Assembly: GCF_030272615.1 (NCBI RefSeq)
Contig: NC_081407.1
Span: forward strand, 377,012,632 to 377,076,631
Length of the DNA stretch: 64,000 nucleotides
Direction of reading: 5' to 3'
From: Cryptomeria japonica
Lineage: Eukaryota; Streptophyta; Pinopsida; Cupressales; Cupressaceae
Shown: piece after piece, positions 1-10,761 of the stretch
Layout: each line of letters opens with the position of its first letter
Position numbering within the stretch: the first letter of the stretch is position 1
Made by a program: the position numbers and the translations under genes
The notes under the pieces: model-generated
The model's database searches: none
Seen by the model: the letters and a program-made list of their open reading frames with translations, nothing else
Told to the model about the DNA's origin: nothing

Positions 1-797
1 CAGAAGATTAATTCATCTTACCAAAGGCCGACATCGAGGAGATTTGGGATCCCGAAGTGCAGATAGGGCCGGGGGGACCTATCTTGGGGCCACCCTAAGA
101 GGGTGGGATAGGGGCGCCACACCCCTTGCCTTATCTTGGGGCCCAGGCAAGGTCCTGAGGCTACCTTAGGGCTCAAACAGGAAGGGATGAAGTGGTGAGA
201 ATGTAGAAATAGGTCTTGGTTAGGGAAGAAGATGTCGCTGCCGAGGTGAGGACGTAAAATGTGGTTAAAATTGCAGGGGTTTCCATTTTTATGATACTTC
301 ACTAAGCAATGCAAGATGGGTCCCGACTACAAGGCCATGTTAGGTACCCATGTACAAATGAAAATGCATGCAAACCAATGCATTATCTCATAAAGCAGGG
401 AAATAGAGAAAAACCCAATGGAAAAAAACCTTACCCCAAAAGAGAGATGAAAACTATATACAAATAACTCTCATAGAAGTATGTGAAGGACAAAACCCCA
501 TGTGAGGAAAAATTCCCCCCCATATGAGAGAACAATGTAACCCCCCCTCAATGTAGAATCTACACCAATGGTAGAAGCTCGATGCTAAATGAATAAACTG
601 CTCCATGAATGTCGAACAATGTTCCTCCCCTTAGGAAGAAACAAAACCAAAGGTGTATCCATGAAGTCTCCCCAATCATTAAGGGAAGATGTTGGAAAAA
701 AACTCATGATGAATAGAATCTCTGAAAACTTCTCGAGTGTCCCTATGTCGATGCTCAAAGTTACCCTCTCCAAAGGTGGTGAACTGCTCCACACGGC
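1..797. other. unassigned sequence left of the copia fragment
   Basis: No gene is recognised. Positions 60-180 are GC-rich and contain a short direct repeat, ATCTTGGGGCC near 81 and again near 133. From about 330 onward the sequence is purine-rich and may be the continuation of the copia element's interior, but no integrase or reverse transcriptase motif is visible. Small reading frames here lack recognisable motifs. Confidence 0.4.
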
Positions 798-1740
798 TCA
801 AAAAGGAACTCCAAGATCTAGTGGAGATGAATGTAGAACATGTCCAAAAGACTCACATGTCTCCTCAAAAGATAAAGAAACCTCCTTCAAATGTTGTACA
901 TAAGGAACCACAATCATGTCAACCTTGAAAGAATGATCATGTAGAGAATGAATAAGAGGGTCAGAGTGCTCCCTCGCAACAATCGAAAACATATCATTTT
1001 CATCAAAGAGAAGATGAATATCATCAATGATGTCTCCCAAATCTGCAATGTAGGATTCCACAAACAAACCTGCAATGTCTGTCAAGTACATATCCCAAAA
1101 AATTGAAGTTGGAAGACAAGATATATCCTGTTGCATTGAATCACAAGAAGGCAAAACTGTTGCTCTATCCACATCATCAGGTGCAAGAGGTGATGTGATA
1201 TCAATAGGAGGAGATGGAATGAAAGGCTTAAGAACGGGGTCACATGTGAGAATCCCCAAGTTCAAGTACCCAAAGTTCTCCTCAAAATCTGAATCATCAC
1301 ACTTCTTGTGATCGTCATATGTAGAATCATCATGTGAAGAATCATCCTCATCAATAGGAACAAAATCTGAAAAGGAATATAATCGAGATGCATGATCCAC
1401 AACCCTAGTCGCAATGATAGCTCTATTCTCCAAGTCTCTAATGAAAACTAACTCAAGTGTGGACTCCACAATTTTCTTTGTTTCCCCATGTGTGATTTGA
1501 TAGATGGAAATAAGATTGTTTGTTAAGTGGGGTACACACAACACATCATTGAAGGAGTTATCCCCAATGGAAATAGTTCCTTTCCCAATCACATCCATGT
1601 ATGTATGATTGCCCATTAAAATTTGCAGCATGGTGCAAGGCTCAAATGTAGAAAACATAGACTATGAAGATGCCATATGATGAGAAACCCATGACTCTAG
1701 AAGCCATCTACCTGAATCACAACTTGAAGTAGCACAAAGA
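798..1740 (-). pseudogene. copia protease region with acidic tail, inactive
   Basis: The conserved stretch after the active site is clear: GNHTYMDVIGKGTISIG, then VLCVPHLTNNLISI, as in copia proteases and pre-integrase regions. The active site itself, read at about 1680-1725, is ESWVSHHMA where the family has D-S-G followed by SHHM, so both the catalytic Asp and the Gly are changed. An in-frame TAG at about 1664 separates this from the open frame 1658-798. After the RLYSFS motif the frame enters about 180 residues rich in Asp and Ser. The usual integrase zinc-finger region is not seen there. This is a non-functional remnant. Confidence 0.7.
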
Positions 1741-2749
1741 GCTTGTCCTTTTCTTTTCCAAAAAGAGTGAGTTTTACCACTTGTTGAGGCCATGAATGCT
1801 TGCCCTTTCCCCTTTTATTTTGAGGAAGTGGAAGGTGACGAATCCTCTTTCTTGAAGGCATTAGGCAAATCAAAGTTGTTCTTTTTGAGGATGTGTGTGA
1901 GCTCATCAATCTTCTTAGAATGACAACGATGCTCCTCATGACCAACCTTTTTACAATAGGCACACATAGGTCTCTCCTTCTTTGGTGAATTGTCTTTCTT
2001 GGAAGAGGATGAATCTCCTTGTTGTAGAGAAGGTGGTGCTTTGTCCTTAGGCTTTGATTTGCCTTTCTTCTTGTTTGAGTTATCCTTTCCTTGATTTCCA
2101 AGTTGTTTCCTTGATTTGCCACTAATGCTTGAAACTTAGAAGTATTAAGAATGCCCATGCTTATCAACTTAGTTTGTTCCATCATCAACATTTCGATGAA
2201 AACATTAAATGTAGGCATTGTTTAGATTGAACCCATTGTCATCCTATGGGTTTGGAAACTAGAAACAAATGCTGCATATTCTTGTGGAAGTTTACCCATC
2301 AAATTGAAGATCAATTGAGTATCCTTCTTATCAATGCCACAATCCTTGAGTTGTGCCCTCAACTCTTTTGCCTTAGTGACATAATCTTGTATAGTATCAA
2401 AGTTCTTGGGATCTAACATGGTGAGATCACTATCAATTTGATATCCTCTAATCTCATCAACTTGACCATACAAGTCTTGAAACTTTTGCCAAGCATCCTT
2501 AATTAAGGTACATTTTTCAATATGAAAGATGAGATCCTTTGATACATACTTTTTTAAGGTACCAATTGCCATGATGTTCTTAGTGAGCCAATACAAGTGA
2601 GAATTAGGATCAGCCTTATGATCAACGGGAGCAACAATAGTTCCATCAATATAATGAGTTAACCCTTTTGCCATTAGTTTACTCCATGCATCAACTTTTC
2701 AAGTAGCATAATTATGAGGGGTTAAAAGAGGAAACTTAGGAGAACCCAT
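1697..2749 (-). pseudogene. copia gag (UBN2-like) with CCHC knuckle, broken
   Basis: The likely start is the ATG at 2749-2747 (MGSPKFPLL), followed by a TGA at 2701-2699 where the NYATWKVDAW-type motif has Trp (TGG to TGA). The next open part, 2674-2222, has the gag helices, with LTKNIMAIGTLKKYVSKDL and AWQKFQDLYG. A stop at 2222-2224 and a frameshift near 2100 follow. The zinc knuckle CAYCKKVGHEEHRC (CX2CX4HX4C) is intact at about 1925-1965, but in another frame. Gag would coat RNA and form the virus-like particle. This copy cannot make a complete Gag. Confidence 0.75.
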
Positions 2750-4370
2750 AGCAGAAAAAAGAAAGAACACAAAAGCACAAGAGATGCCCCCCCAAATTCA
2801 CTCAATCAAAGTACCCCCCTAGCACTTTATATGTAGTGTGTGTACAATAGGCCCCTTGCAAATAATGGCAAGGTGGAATTTTGATTTTGTTTTACAATTG
2901 CCCCAATAGGCTTAGAACTACAATGCAAAAGACCAAAAAGATAGATATATGCAATACAAGTGCCAAATTGGTCAAAAAAGACCATATGATAAAAGTACAA
3001 TTTCCACTCAAAATCACTGAAAACTGATAGCAGATTATGAAAGTAGATGAAACATTATGCACTTAAAAAAAAATGGCACCTGAAAAGGAGTTCGTATGAG
3101 CCCAAACAGAGTCCTGGAAGTTGCAGAAATGAGGATTGGACAAGTACAGTCACCAAAAACTAAATTTTCTGAAAACTATGTCCACCCAAATCAGAAAATA
3201 ACACCACCACATGAAATTACACAAAAACTTAGCCCATTTCAAAAACAATTGCACCAAAAAAGGAGAAAAAATGAGCAAGATATGGCCATTTGAAGTTGAA
3301 CTCCAAAATAAAAAAAAGCTCAACAAGAGGGGCTTGCTAGATTCTTAAAAAAAAAGATGATATCAAGAAACACTGTGTTAACTTTGATGGCCGTATGACC
3401 ATTGCAGAAAAATTCACTCCCCTGCTGACTATACGTCTGAACTATACAGACTGATGATGTGTCACAATCCGATTGGTGGAAAAAGATGATGTACCGTATG
3501 GATCTGCTGACGAGGATGCTCAGGTGGCGGCCGTACAAATGACATGGAAGTCTATGTGGCAGGTCAACTAGGCAGGCTGTACTGCTAATGTGGCGTTGAG
3601 TTGGCGTACAGGTGTTGGGTGACGGGGCACTGACTTGGTGCGGAAGGAGTAGATGGCAGGAGGAATCAGAACGTGCCATGTGGCACTTGCGTGGCACAAA
3701 AAATGGCCGGTTGCTGATGTGGATGTTGGTGATTATTATGGAGAGTAGCCACCACGTGTGTGGGCTACCGATGATGATTCCTAACAGCTATGGGAAGTCT
3801 AGGGATGGTGGCTGGAAAGGATAAGCCTGGCGGGAGGATGTGCAGCCAGAGGTGATGGATTAGCCAGAGATGGAGGCCGGTGGTAGACTGTCAACGGGGA
3901 GGAGTAGGCTGTCGGTAGGTGTAGAGGGTTGCCGGGAGGTACAGACGGCCGTGGTGGGAGGATCAACAGTGCCTGCAAACATGCACATTACGTACGGTAC
4001 AGGGGGTGGGGTAAAATCCCCCCCCAAATAATATAATTTTTTATTTAACAATGAGACTTAAAAAAAAAAATGAAAAACTGTGAATTTAAAATAATGAAAA
4101 TTTGGAATAAAATTTGCAGAAGAATAAAATTATTTTTTTAACAAAAATCGTACCGTACAGCCTAATAGGCTGATTTTTTCCTCTAAGCCCCAAAATTGGC
4201 TTCTCACCCAATATAGGCAAATTTATAGTCAAATTTCATGGAAACGGCTATCTGGACTCAATGGTGAGGTCGAATTTGGTCTAGGATGCCTCTTGAAGAT
4301 GTTTCTCCTCAGATCTGCCTCTTGACCTCCTTCAAAATCTCTCCAAAGGCTATACAAAGGTGCTCCAACC
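2750..4370 (-). other. copia leader between primer site and gag
   Basis: About 1.6 kb of non-coding sequence lies between the primer site and the gag start. That is long for a copia leader. Open frames here (for example 3320-3697) have no recognisable motif and are probably chance. A second insertion inside the leader cannot be excluded. Confidence 0.45.
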
Positions 4371-4382
4371 GCTTTGATACCA
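4371..4382 (-). other. primer-binding site, initiator-Met type
   Basis: On the minus strand TGGTATCAAAGC directly follows the CA end of the LTR. It differs by one base from the plant copia primer site TGGTATCAGAGC, which pairs with the 3' end of initiator tRNA-Met. Confidence 0.8.
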
Positions 4383-4816
4383 TGAGAGATTATGCTTGAA
4401 GCAACCAAGATCAAAGAGGCCATACGATAGCACAATGATAAGAGAGATAAGATATGACAAGAATAAACTGTATTCCTATTAAGATGCAAAAGAGATAAAC
4501 TCGATCATTAGAATTGTTACATACAATGTAGATGAGCATGCTTATAAAGGCAAGACTAAGAGACAAGAGAGCACACAATGATGACATGTGGCTCGATGAG
4601 ATGCAAGGGTAGGTAGGAGAAATAGTAAAATATTCCACATGAGGTGGATCACCCACCAAAGATGGAATGTAACAACAAGATCACACCATAAAAGGTGGAA
4701 ATTCTCCTACATACACACTCCCAATGTATCACATCTACCTAAGTGTCTCATGCATGTACCTAAGTAAACTTAAGTAAATTTAATTATATCCAAGATGAAT
4801 AAATAATTACACCAAC
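4383..4816 (-). repeat. copia 5' LTR (434 bp)
   Basis: On the minus strand it begins TGTTGGTG and ends ATCTCTCA, directly abutting the primer site. A weak TATA-like CTTTATAAG lies near 4541-4549 in the same orientation. No second copy of this LTR is in the window, so the target-site duplication cannot be checked. Confidence 0.7.
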
Positions 4817-5454
4817 AATAATAAATGTTGTTACATCACTATTTTTTTAGTATATTCATTTTTTATGTGATCTCATTCATGCAGAATTATCTTCAACAAA
4901 ACAAAAAAGGAGAGCACTAGTCTGAAAATAAGTAATTAACGCCATAACATAAGCATGATTCTGAATGAGACACTAAATCTGATATGTGATCTCATTCATG
5001 TCGGAGAGATTAATAGTGTCGCCAAATAAAGAGAAAGAACAATAATCATGAAAATCCATTGCCTTTAACAATAAATTTAATATATCAAAATTTGAAAACT
5101 TTTGTGAACAAAATTCTTAACTGATCTCCAAAGACTGTTTCTGTAATTTTCCTTTGCATCAGTAAACCTAAACTGTTTGGAGCAGGACAAATAGGACTCA
5201 AATCTTAAATAGCTAACTTCTCATTGGCAACTCAATTAGGGCAAAGCCAATCCATCTACAGACCAGATGTCAAAAATAACCTCCATTATTATTTACTGCA
5301 GGCCTCATATAAAACATGCCCTTTTGATTCTCTTTCATTGATTTTTCCACCATATCTGTGCAGGAATCTGGGGGCTGAACTATTGCAGTGATGCCTGAAT
5401 GGATCTTAAAATTGGAGGCATTCTGGTCCTCAAATATTCAAGCCTTCTTTCATA
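4817..5454. other. host DNA downstream of the F-box gene
   Basis: AT-rich, no gene. The part from about 4870 is paralogous to 54780-55230, and a shorter remnant of the same 3' flank (around AACTGTTTGGAGCAGGACAA) is at 27290-27440. It is probably the 3' UTR and downstream flank of the F-box gene. Confidence 0.6.
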
Positions 5455-5874
5455 TTAGTCAACTGAAAACAGTGAGAGAGAAAGCCTGATGACATCTTCA
5501 TTCAACGAAGAACAGTGCTTATGATGGGAATATGAGTGGAGAGGATGCAAGAAATTCATGTAGAGGCGTTTGAATCCACCCATGGTTGCTACCAGTGACT
5601 GGAGCCTCTCTGTTTCAAAAACAGATGAAGGACAAATGTGGGTACATATGATTTTCCACACATATTCACTTTCTGCAGCTTGCTGACACCCTTTGCTAAC
5701 ATAGGAGATGATGCCCACTGACTTAGCATCAAGGTGCTTCAAGATTTCTTCCAGAATATCCACGTTGTTGCCAGATATTGCATGGCTTGCATGAGAATTA
5801 GAGTTACCAGCTGTAACTTCACGTCCTGCAACTTTTTGTACTTTGAACTCCATGGATTTCCCCAACCTGCGCAT
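5455..5874 (-). CDS. F-box protein, GID2/SLEEPY1-like
   Basis: A 139-residue intronless open frame. An F-box lies at about residues 38-75 (ILEEILKHLDAKSVGIISYV), then LVATMGGFKRLYMNFLHPL and a C-terminal VIRLSLSLFSVD. This layout (short protein, F-box, GGFRRL-type block, LSL tail) is that of GID2/SLY1, the SCF subunit that recruits DELLA repressors for ubiquitination in gibberellin signalling. It is slightly shorter than the roughly 150-200 residues usual for the family. The first ATG (5874) is used; an ATG at residue 8 is an alternative. A TATA box lies just upstream. No disabling mutation is visible, but expression is unknown, and a second copy at 55.2 kb is broken. Assignment to the GID2/SLY1 group is by motif recognition only. 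Confidence 0.65.
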   Translation of the reverse strand: MRRLGKSMEFKVQKVAGREVTAGNSNSHASHAISGNNVDILEEILKHLDAKSVGIISYVSKGCQQAAESEYVWKIICTHICPSSVFETERLQSLVATMGGFKRLYMNFLHPLHSYSHHKHCSSLNEDVIRLSLSLFSVD

Positions 5875-5918
5875 TCTTTGAAATTGAATACTTGTAATAA
5901 AATGGGTACGTTCTTCTA

Positions 5919-5927
5919 CTTATATAG
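5919..5927 (-). promoter_or_regulatory. TATA box of the F-box gene
   Basis: On the minus strand CTATATAAG lies about 45 bp upstream of the ATG. The implied 5' UTR would be short, roughly 15-20 nt. Confidence 0.45.
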
Positions 5928-6413
5928 AGCTAGATATTACAGTGAATTGTAAACTGTCAAAACAAACTAACGAGATAGACTCCATCATTAGATAAACATA
6001 TCAATTATGCCAATTTCTTTGGGACAAGCTTATAATATAATAGTGTTTTAAAGTCTTTAAAGTCTTTATTAGATTAATTTTACACTCACGACAAACATAA
6101 AAAAACAAGTAGGAAAACATAGAAGTGAACTAAATATAAAGTATGATTTTTTCAAAAGCTCTAAATTGAAATGTTTTTAAGTAATCCATGAATTTAGTGT
6201 TCAAATGGATGTCTCTAAATACCAAGACATATTGAATTGTCGTACAAGTGTGTAGTAAATTTAATTTCTCTAGAAAAATTGTGGGAATCAATAAATGAAA
6301 TTTGAAAAGATTGGTTTCAAGTTAGATCTAGATCATATGATCAATCCTACACATCACAAAAATCAGTGAGAACAAAAAAGTATGAAATCTTGGGATTAAT
6401 GTCATGAGCATAC
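5928..6413. other. host DNA upstream of the F-box gene
   Basis: AT-rich, no gene. From about 6020 it is paralogous to 49990-50870 (for example CAAGTTAGATCTA and surroundings). It ends with CATAC (6409-6413), the left target-site duplication of E1. Confidence 0.6.
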
Positions 6414-7788
6414 TGTAGACGTATAAAAATGACCACATTCCTAAAGGAATATTTTATGTTCATTTTTCTATTTAATTAAATCCAATTTAATTAAATTATC
6501 CACATTCCTCTATTTAATTAAGTAAATTACTCAATTTATTTAAATTAAATTCACTATACCCATTTAATGAATAAATCATTTTATTCAATTAAATCCCCCC
6601 TATCCACTTTTAATTAAATTCAAATTTAATTAAATAGTTATCCTAAATTAAATAAATCTAATTTATTTAATTTCTCCAAATTGCAACCAAATTGAATTAA
6701 ATTACTTTATTTCAATTAAATCCTATTATCCCTCCATCCACTTGCAAAATCCTAAACTCCTTTCTAATCCCTTCTAGAATCTTCTAATTGCTTCTAATTA
6801 ACCTAACCCCCCCTCTAAACTTTGTCACATCCGTAAGCAAAGGGAAGTCACTTCTCAAAACCTCAAAGTCTTTGATAACCATTAAAGGCTTCAAGTCTTC
6901 AACCACCTAAATCCTCAAAGTCTTTGATAACCATTAAAGGTTTCAAGTCTTCAACCACTTAATCCCCCAAAGTCTCCAATAACCATTAATGGTTAACTCA
7001 AACCCTCTTACATGGTTAAATCATTTGTTTTAACTCAACCTTCATCCAACCCAAGGGTCTCATCAGGCCTTTAATGCTTTGACCATGATTATCTCTTAAT
7101 CATTTGCGCAAAGGTTTATCCTTGGATTAACTCTTAATCCAGTATGACACTTGTCACCATTTCATTGGTGCCAATTACAAACATGGATCCCCAATTTTCA
7201 AACTCAACCCTTGATTAAACCATTCAATCTTGACCATCCATTGCCCTATTTTTGCTATAAATAGAGCTCTCATTCCTCCATTTTCAAGAATCATCATCCA
7301 AATTTGTAGCATCACACTTATGCTCAAATACATTCAAGCTTTCATATCATTTTTATGCTCATCATTTTAGCCTCTTTGAAATCAGGAATTAGTTTTGTTT
7401 AGAATACTTTCTTTATCATTTTAGCTCAATCATAGACTAAATATATCATGTTAGGATAGTACTCATACTAACCTTGTCATCTTATCATCTAGTTTATTGC
7501 ATTTTAAAATCATACATAGCTTATAACGCATCTCATACTAAAATCTATCAAAGCATCCCTCGTTCTTGCATTTGCCATCCCTAAACCATTTTGCTCAGTG
7601 ATCTGAGAGCAAAAACATTGGTTTGAGGGACATTGTAAGATAGAGAACCACGGGACCCACCTTGGGAAGCTGAGTAATACTACGTTACTCCATAGCTTGC
7701 ACCAAGAAGTCCTGTGTGTGTGTGTGTGGACTAGTATTTATAATATGTTCACATATTAAGTTTTATCAGCCCACTTTTCCCGCATACA
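6414..7788 (+). repeat. E1 5' LTR (1375 bp)
   Basis: TG...CA ends, CATAC immediately to the left. AT-rich blocks of TTTAATTAAAT fill 6470-6720. Compared with the 3' LTR it lacks about 100 bp near 7141 and has a TG repeat one unit longer near 7713-7728. Confidence 0.93.
7256..7264 (+). promoter_or_regulatory. E1 5' LTR TATA box
   Basis: TATAAATAG, repeated at 24042-24050 in the 3' LTR. The U3/R border should lie about 25-35 bp downstream. Confidence 0.6.
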
Positions 7789-7789
7789 T

Positions 7790-7808
7790 TTCTGGTGCCC
7801 ACCGTGGG
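7790..7808 (+). other. E1 primer-binding site
   Basis: CTGGTGCCCACCGTGGGG follows the LTR end after a short spacer. The TGG start and position are those of a gypsy primer site; I cannot assign the tRNA with certainty. Confidence 0.6.
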
Positions 7809-7877
7809 GCCTGACCCCAAATATCAAATCAGTTTTTGAAACTAATCACTTTTGTAGGTCCACGGGAAACAAGAATC

Positions 7878-8345
7878 AGCGCGTGGGAAACATTCCCTAG
7901 CGCATCTGGTTAATAGTCTAGTGCATCCCGCTCATTGTTTAGCACGTGGGGTCCATACTCTAGCGCGTGAAGAGTTTTATTTAGTGCATAACTTCACTAA
8001 ACTTTTCCTGTAGGTCTCAGTGCGGCTGAAAAATAGAGTAGCACATCTACAGAATATATTGGCGCTTCGGGTCTGTTAGCTAGCGCATCGAGTTTACCAG
8101 TTAGCGCTTTCTATCCATCATCCAGCGCGTCTAAACCATCTTGTAGCGCATCAAATCAATTTTTTTTTCCTGTAAGTCTCAATGCAAAAAAAAAAAACAA
8201 AAAACAAAAAAAAAAAGAGCAGCGCGTCCAACACACAGAGTAGCGCATCCAGTAAACAGTGTAGCGTAGAGAGACATAAGTTTAGCGCATCTAGGTTTTC
8301 TTGTAGTGCGTGCAGTCCTTTCTATAGCGCATCACAGACAGAGAG
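7878..8345 (+). repeat. E1 leader array I: 18 copies of a TAGCGCATC-type word at 21-bp period
   Basis: Words of the form AGYGCRTS start at 7878, 7899, 7920, 7941, 7962, 7983; then 8040, 8061, 8082, 8103, 8124, 8145; then 8221, 8242, 8263, 8284, 8305, 8326. Each block has six words exactly 21 bp apart, while the bases between words are poorly conserved. The blocks are separated by related spacers containing TTTTCCTGTARGTCTCARTG, and the second spacer has grown by a poly-A run (8187-8217). A related spacer, CTTTTGTAGGTCCACGGG, precedes block one. Confidence 0.9.
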
Positions 8346-8349
8346 CAAA

Positions 8350-9500
8350 AATTTAAAATTGTAACAGAAATAGAATTTAGACTTGTAGAAGTCCACCAAA
8401 AGCTAGATTTTCTAACTAGTGGATTGCAATTTTGCAGGATTCTGACGATTTCTTGCAGGTGGAGCGAGAAATTTTCTTTAAAACGATTTCTTTTGTTGAC
8501 CATCAAAACATCGAATTTACTTTGCTGACCAAATTTTTTTTCATAGATCAGAACATCATTGTTTTGAAAAGATAAAATAAACATCATGTTTTTGTGGAGA
8601 AACATCTCCACATAGATTTTAGTAAATCACTGAATTGAAAGGGTAAAATAAAACCAACTTGATTGCTTTGTCTCGAAAGTGGAAGGAATATGCTCTCCCC
8701 TTAACTGGATGATCAAAAATCCAGACCACTCTTACAGCTTTCTTTACTTCAAAGCAATAAAACCTTTAGCATGCCTGCCTTCCCGAGGAGTTGAAATCAA
8801 CTCTTAAAGCCGTTTATGACCGGTGTGAAGGGAACGACCTAAGTGCGGAACGACTTTGACGCTAAGAATTCCAACCCACTATAATCAAATGTGGAAAGTG
8901 ATGAAAGTCCTTTTCAACGGTTACGTGCAGTGATTAGCCTTCTCCCAGTATCCTCGAGATACGTAAAGCCTTTGTTCTAAAGGTTAGGAAGCCTCCTGAG
9001 GGAGTTTATCACTGACGGCCGAATAGGAAGCCTGATTACAAACCATAGCATTAGAAGCTTTGAACCGAGTCAGTAACTAGACATTTATAACATCATAGTG
9101 CAAGGGTGGAGAAGAATCCGCCCTCAAGATTACTCACCATATATCTTCCAAGATAAATACTCAACTGTGAAGCGATTCACTTTGAGTTAATTTCTGGCAA
9201 AAGGCAAAAAAACGGGCGCCCTCTAGGGGGTGACACGGCTGTTTGAGCTGACGAAGTATCGAGACTAGTGGGCTATGATGTTATTTATGACCCTTGACTA
9301 AAGAGTCTTTCTGAAGTGTATTATTTGTATCCAAACCTATTAAAACATTGGGGATTTGAACACATCCTCGCAAAACATACACTTTTTGTTAGATTAGGCA
9401 AAATGGTTGTACTTTTTGTGCCGTGTTTGCATTTATTACTTTAGAAAATCATCCATAAAACTTGAAAAATTTCCAACAAAAATTCAAAATTCACAAAAAC
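8350..9500 (+). other. E1 leader, no gene recognised
   Basis: Non-coding leader between two arrays. The short frame 8291-8611 on the minus strand has no motif. I see no tRNA or other RNA gene. Confidence 0.5.
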
Positions 9501-9528
9501 CAAACCAAAGAAAAAATCAGGGCAGTTT

Positions 9529-9904
9529 AGCGCATGAGAGCAACTTCTTAGTGCGTGGAGTACTTCTATTAGCACATCCAAACCGCTAGTTAGCGCGTTG
9601 GTTCAAAACAGTAGCGTTTCATCTTAAAGGCAAAACAGTGTAAAATCTTTTAGCGCATCAGAAAAATAGTCTAGCACGTGGAAGAAATAGCTTAGCGCAT
9701 GGAGACCAAACATTAGTGCATAAAGTCCAACAGTTAGCGCGTCATAGACCTAGGATAGCGCATAGGTTTTTCAACTGTTAGACAACAATCTTTTTAAATA
9801 GTCAAAACTTTAGCGCGTGTCTGGGGGCATCCTAACACGTGTGGTTATTATTTTAGTGCATAGTGGAATTTCGGTAGCGCATATAAACTCTGTTCTAGCG
9901 CGTG
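9529..9904 (+). repeat. E1 leader array II: 21-bp phased words
   Basis: The same AGYGCRTS word starts at 9529, 9550, 9571, 9592, 9613; then 9652, 9673, 9694, 9715, 9736, 9757; then 9812, 9834, 9855, 9876, 9897. Spacing is 21 bp within blocks, with one 22-bp step. Blocks have 5, 6 and 5 words. Confidence 0.88.
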
Positions 9905-10332
9905 ATCGAAAACAGAAAAACAGCGAGCAAAAACTGGGAAAATTTTTGAAATTTTCAAAAACATCTTTAGGAGCCTTTTTCCATCAACATCATCTTTCAT
10001 CAAAACAGAGTGACAAAAACAAACCACTAAACCTATTTCTTGAGCAAAATTTGTGTCAAAACGAACGTTGTCAGAATCTTAAATGAATCGTGCAATTGAG
10101 GATGTCTTTCCTATCATAATCCAGAAATCTCATCATCAGTATCAATAGAATCCTTTACCATCTTACGGATTTTTATCTCAAAACACTTGTTTAAACTTTT
10201 CAAATTGTCAAATCAAGTTTCCAGATCGGGAGGCTTTTATCCATATCATTTGACACGCTTTGTCATGAAGGGGCATCTAAAAACCTTCACTCTGATAGAG
10301 TAAGATTTGAAATTTTCAAAAACAAGAATCAA

Positions 10333-10761
10333 TTGAATCCAAACAAATCAAAGGAAACCATTGATCACTCATGCATGACTAATCCCCTTATTCTGAGAAG
10401 AAAGAACCTCTATCGTAACATCACGTTGAAGAAACAACAACCTAGTTTTTCCAAATTCATCAAGAGAAATAAGTTCTTATACATCAATCGTCAACTCTTC
10501 AAATCTCATCAGGTATTCCTTCATCACGTCAAACGTTATATCCAAAACAAATCTAGCAAATTTGACAAAGAGCCCTTGAAAACAAGAGCATACTGTCAAA
10601 AGTCTGTTTTTAATCAAACCATAAACCGCAGCGGAAAGATCAATCTAGCATTCTTGCCCGATGAGTGTATCACATATAACACATCTCGACTAGAACCACC
10701 AACCCCCGAGCAACACATCGAAGAGGGTTTTGTCCCCTTCATCACTAAAAGTTTCTATTAA
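10333..10761 (+). pseudogene. E1 small ORF upstream of gag (ORF1-like or Gag N-terminus)
   Basis: A 142-residue open frame rich in Lys, Arg, Asn and Phe, with no recognised domain. It overlaps the gag frame by 32 bp in a different frame. It may be an independent upstream ORF, as some Tat/Ogre elements have, or the original N-terminus of Gag separated by a frameshift near 10745-10760, where there is an A run. The sequence alone does not decide between these. Confidence 0.4.

Larger units (their letters stand above)
798..4816 (-). mobile_element. Ty1/copia-type LTR retrotransposon, 5' part only (minus strand)
   Basis: Reading the minus strand from 4816, there is an LTR with TG...CA ends, an initiator-Met-type primer site, a long leader, gag with a UBN2-like domain and CCHC knuckle, and a degenerate protease. 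Integrase, reverse transcriptase and the 3' LTR are missing, so the element is truncated or continues past the left edge in unrecognisable form. The order LTR, primer site, gag, protease is that of Ty1/copia. All coding parts carry stops or frameshifts, so it is inactive. Confidence 0.75.

Noticed and set aside
4411..4659. Hydrophobic small ORFs inside the copia LTR
   Set aside because: They fall entirely in the LTR, overlap each other, and have no similarity to known proteins.
7878..8345. CRISPR-like spacing of repeats
   Set aside because: Repeat words are only about 9 bp with 12-bp variable gaps, inside a plant LTR element; no cas genes, no 25-40 bp repeats.
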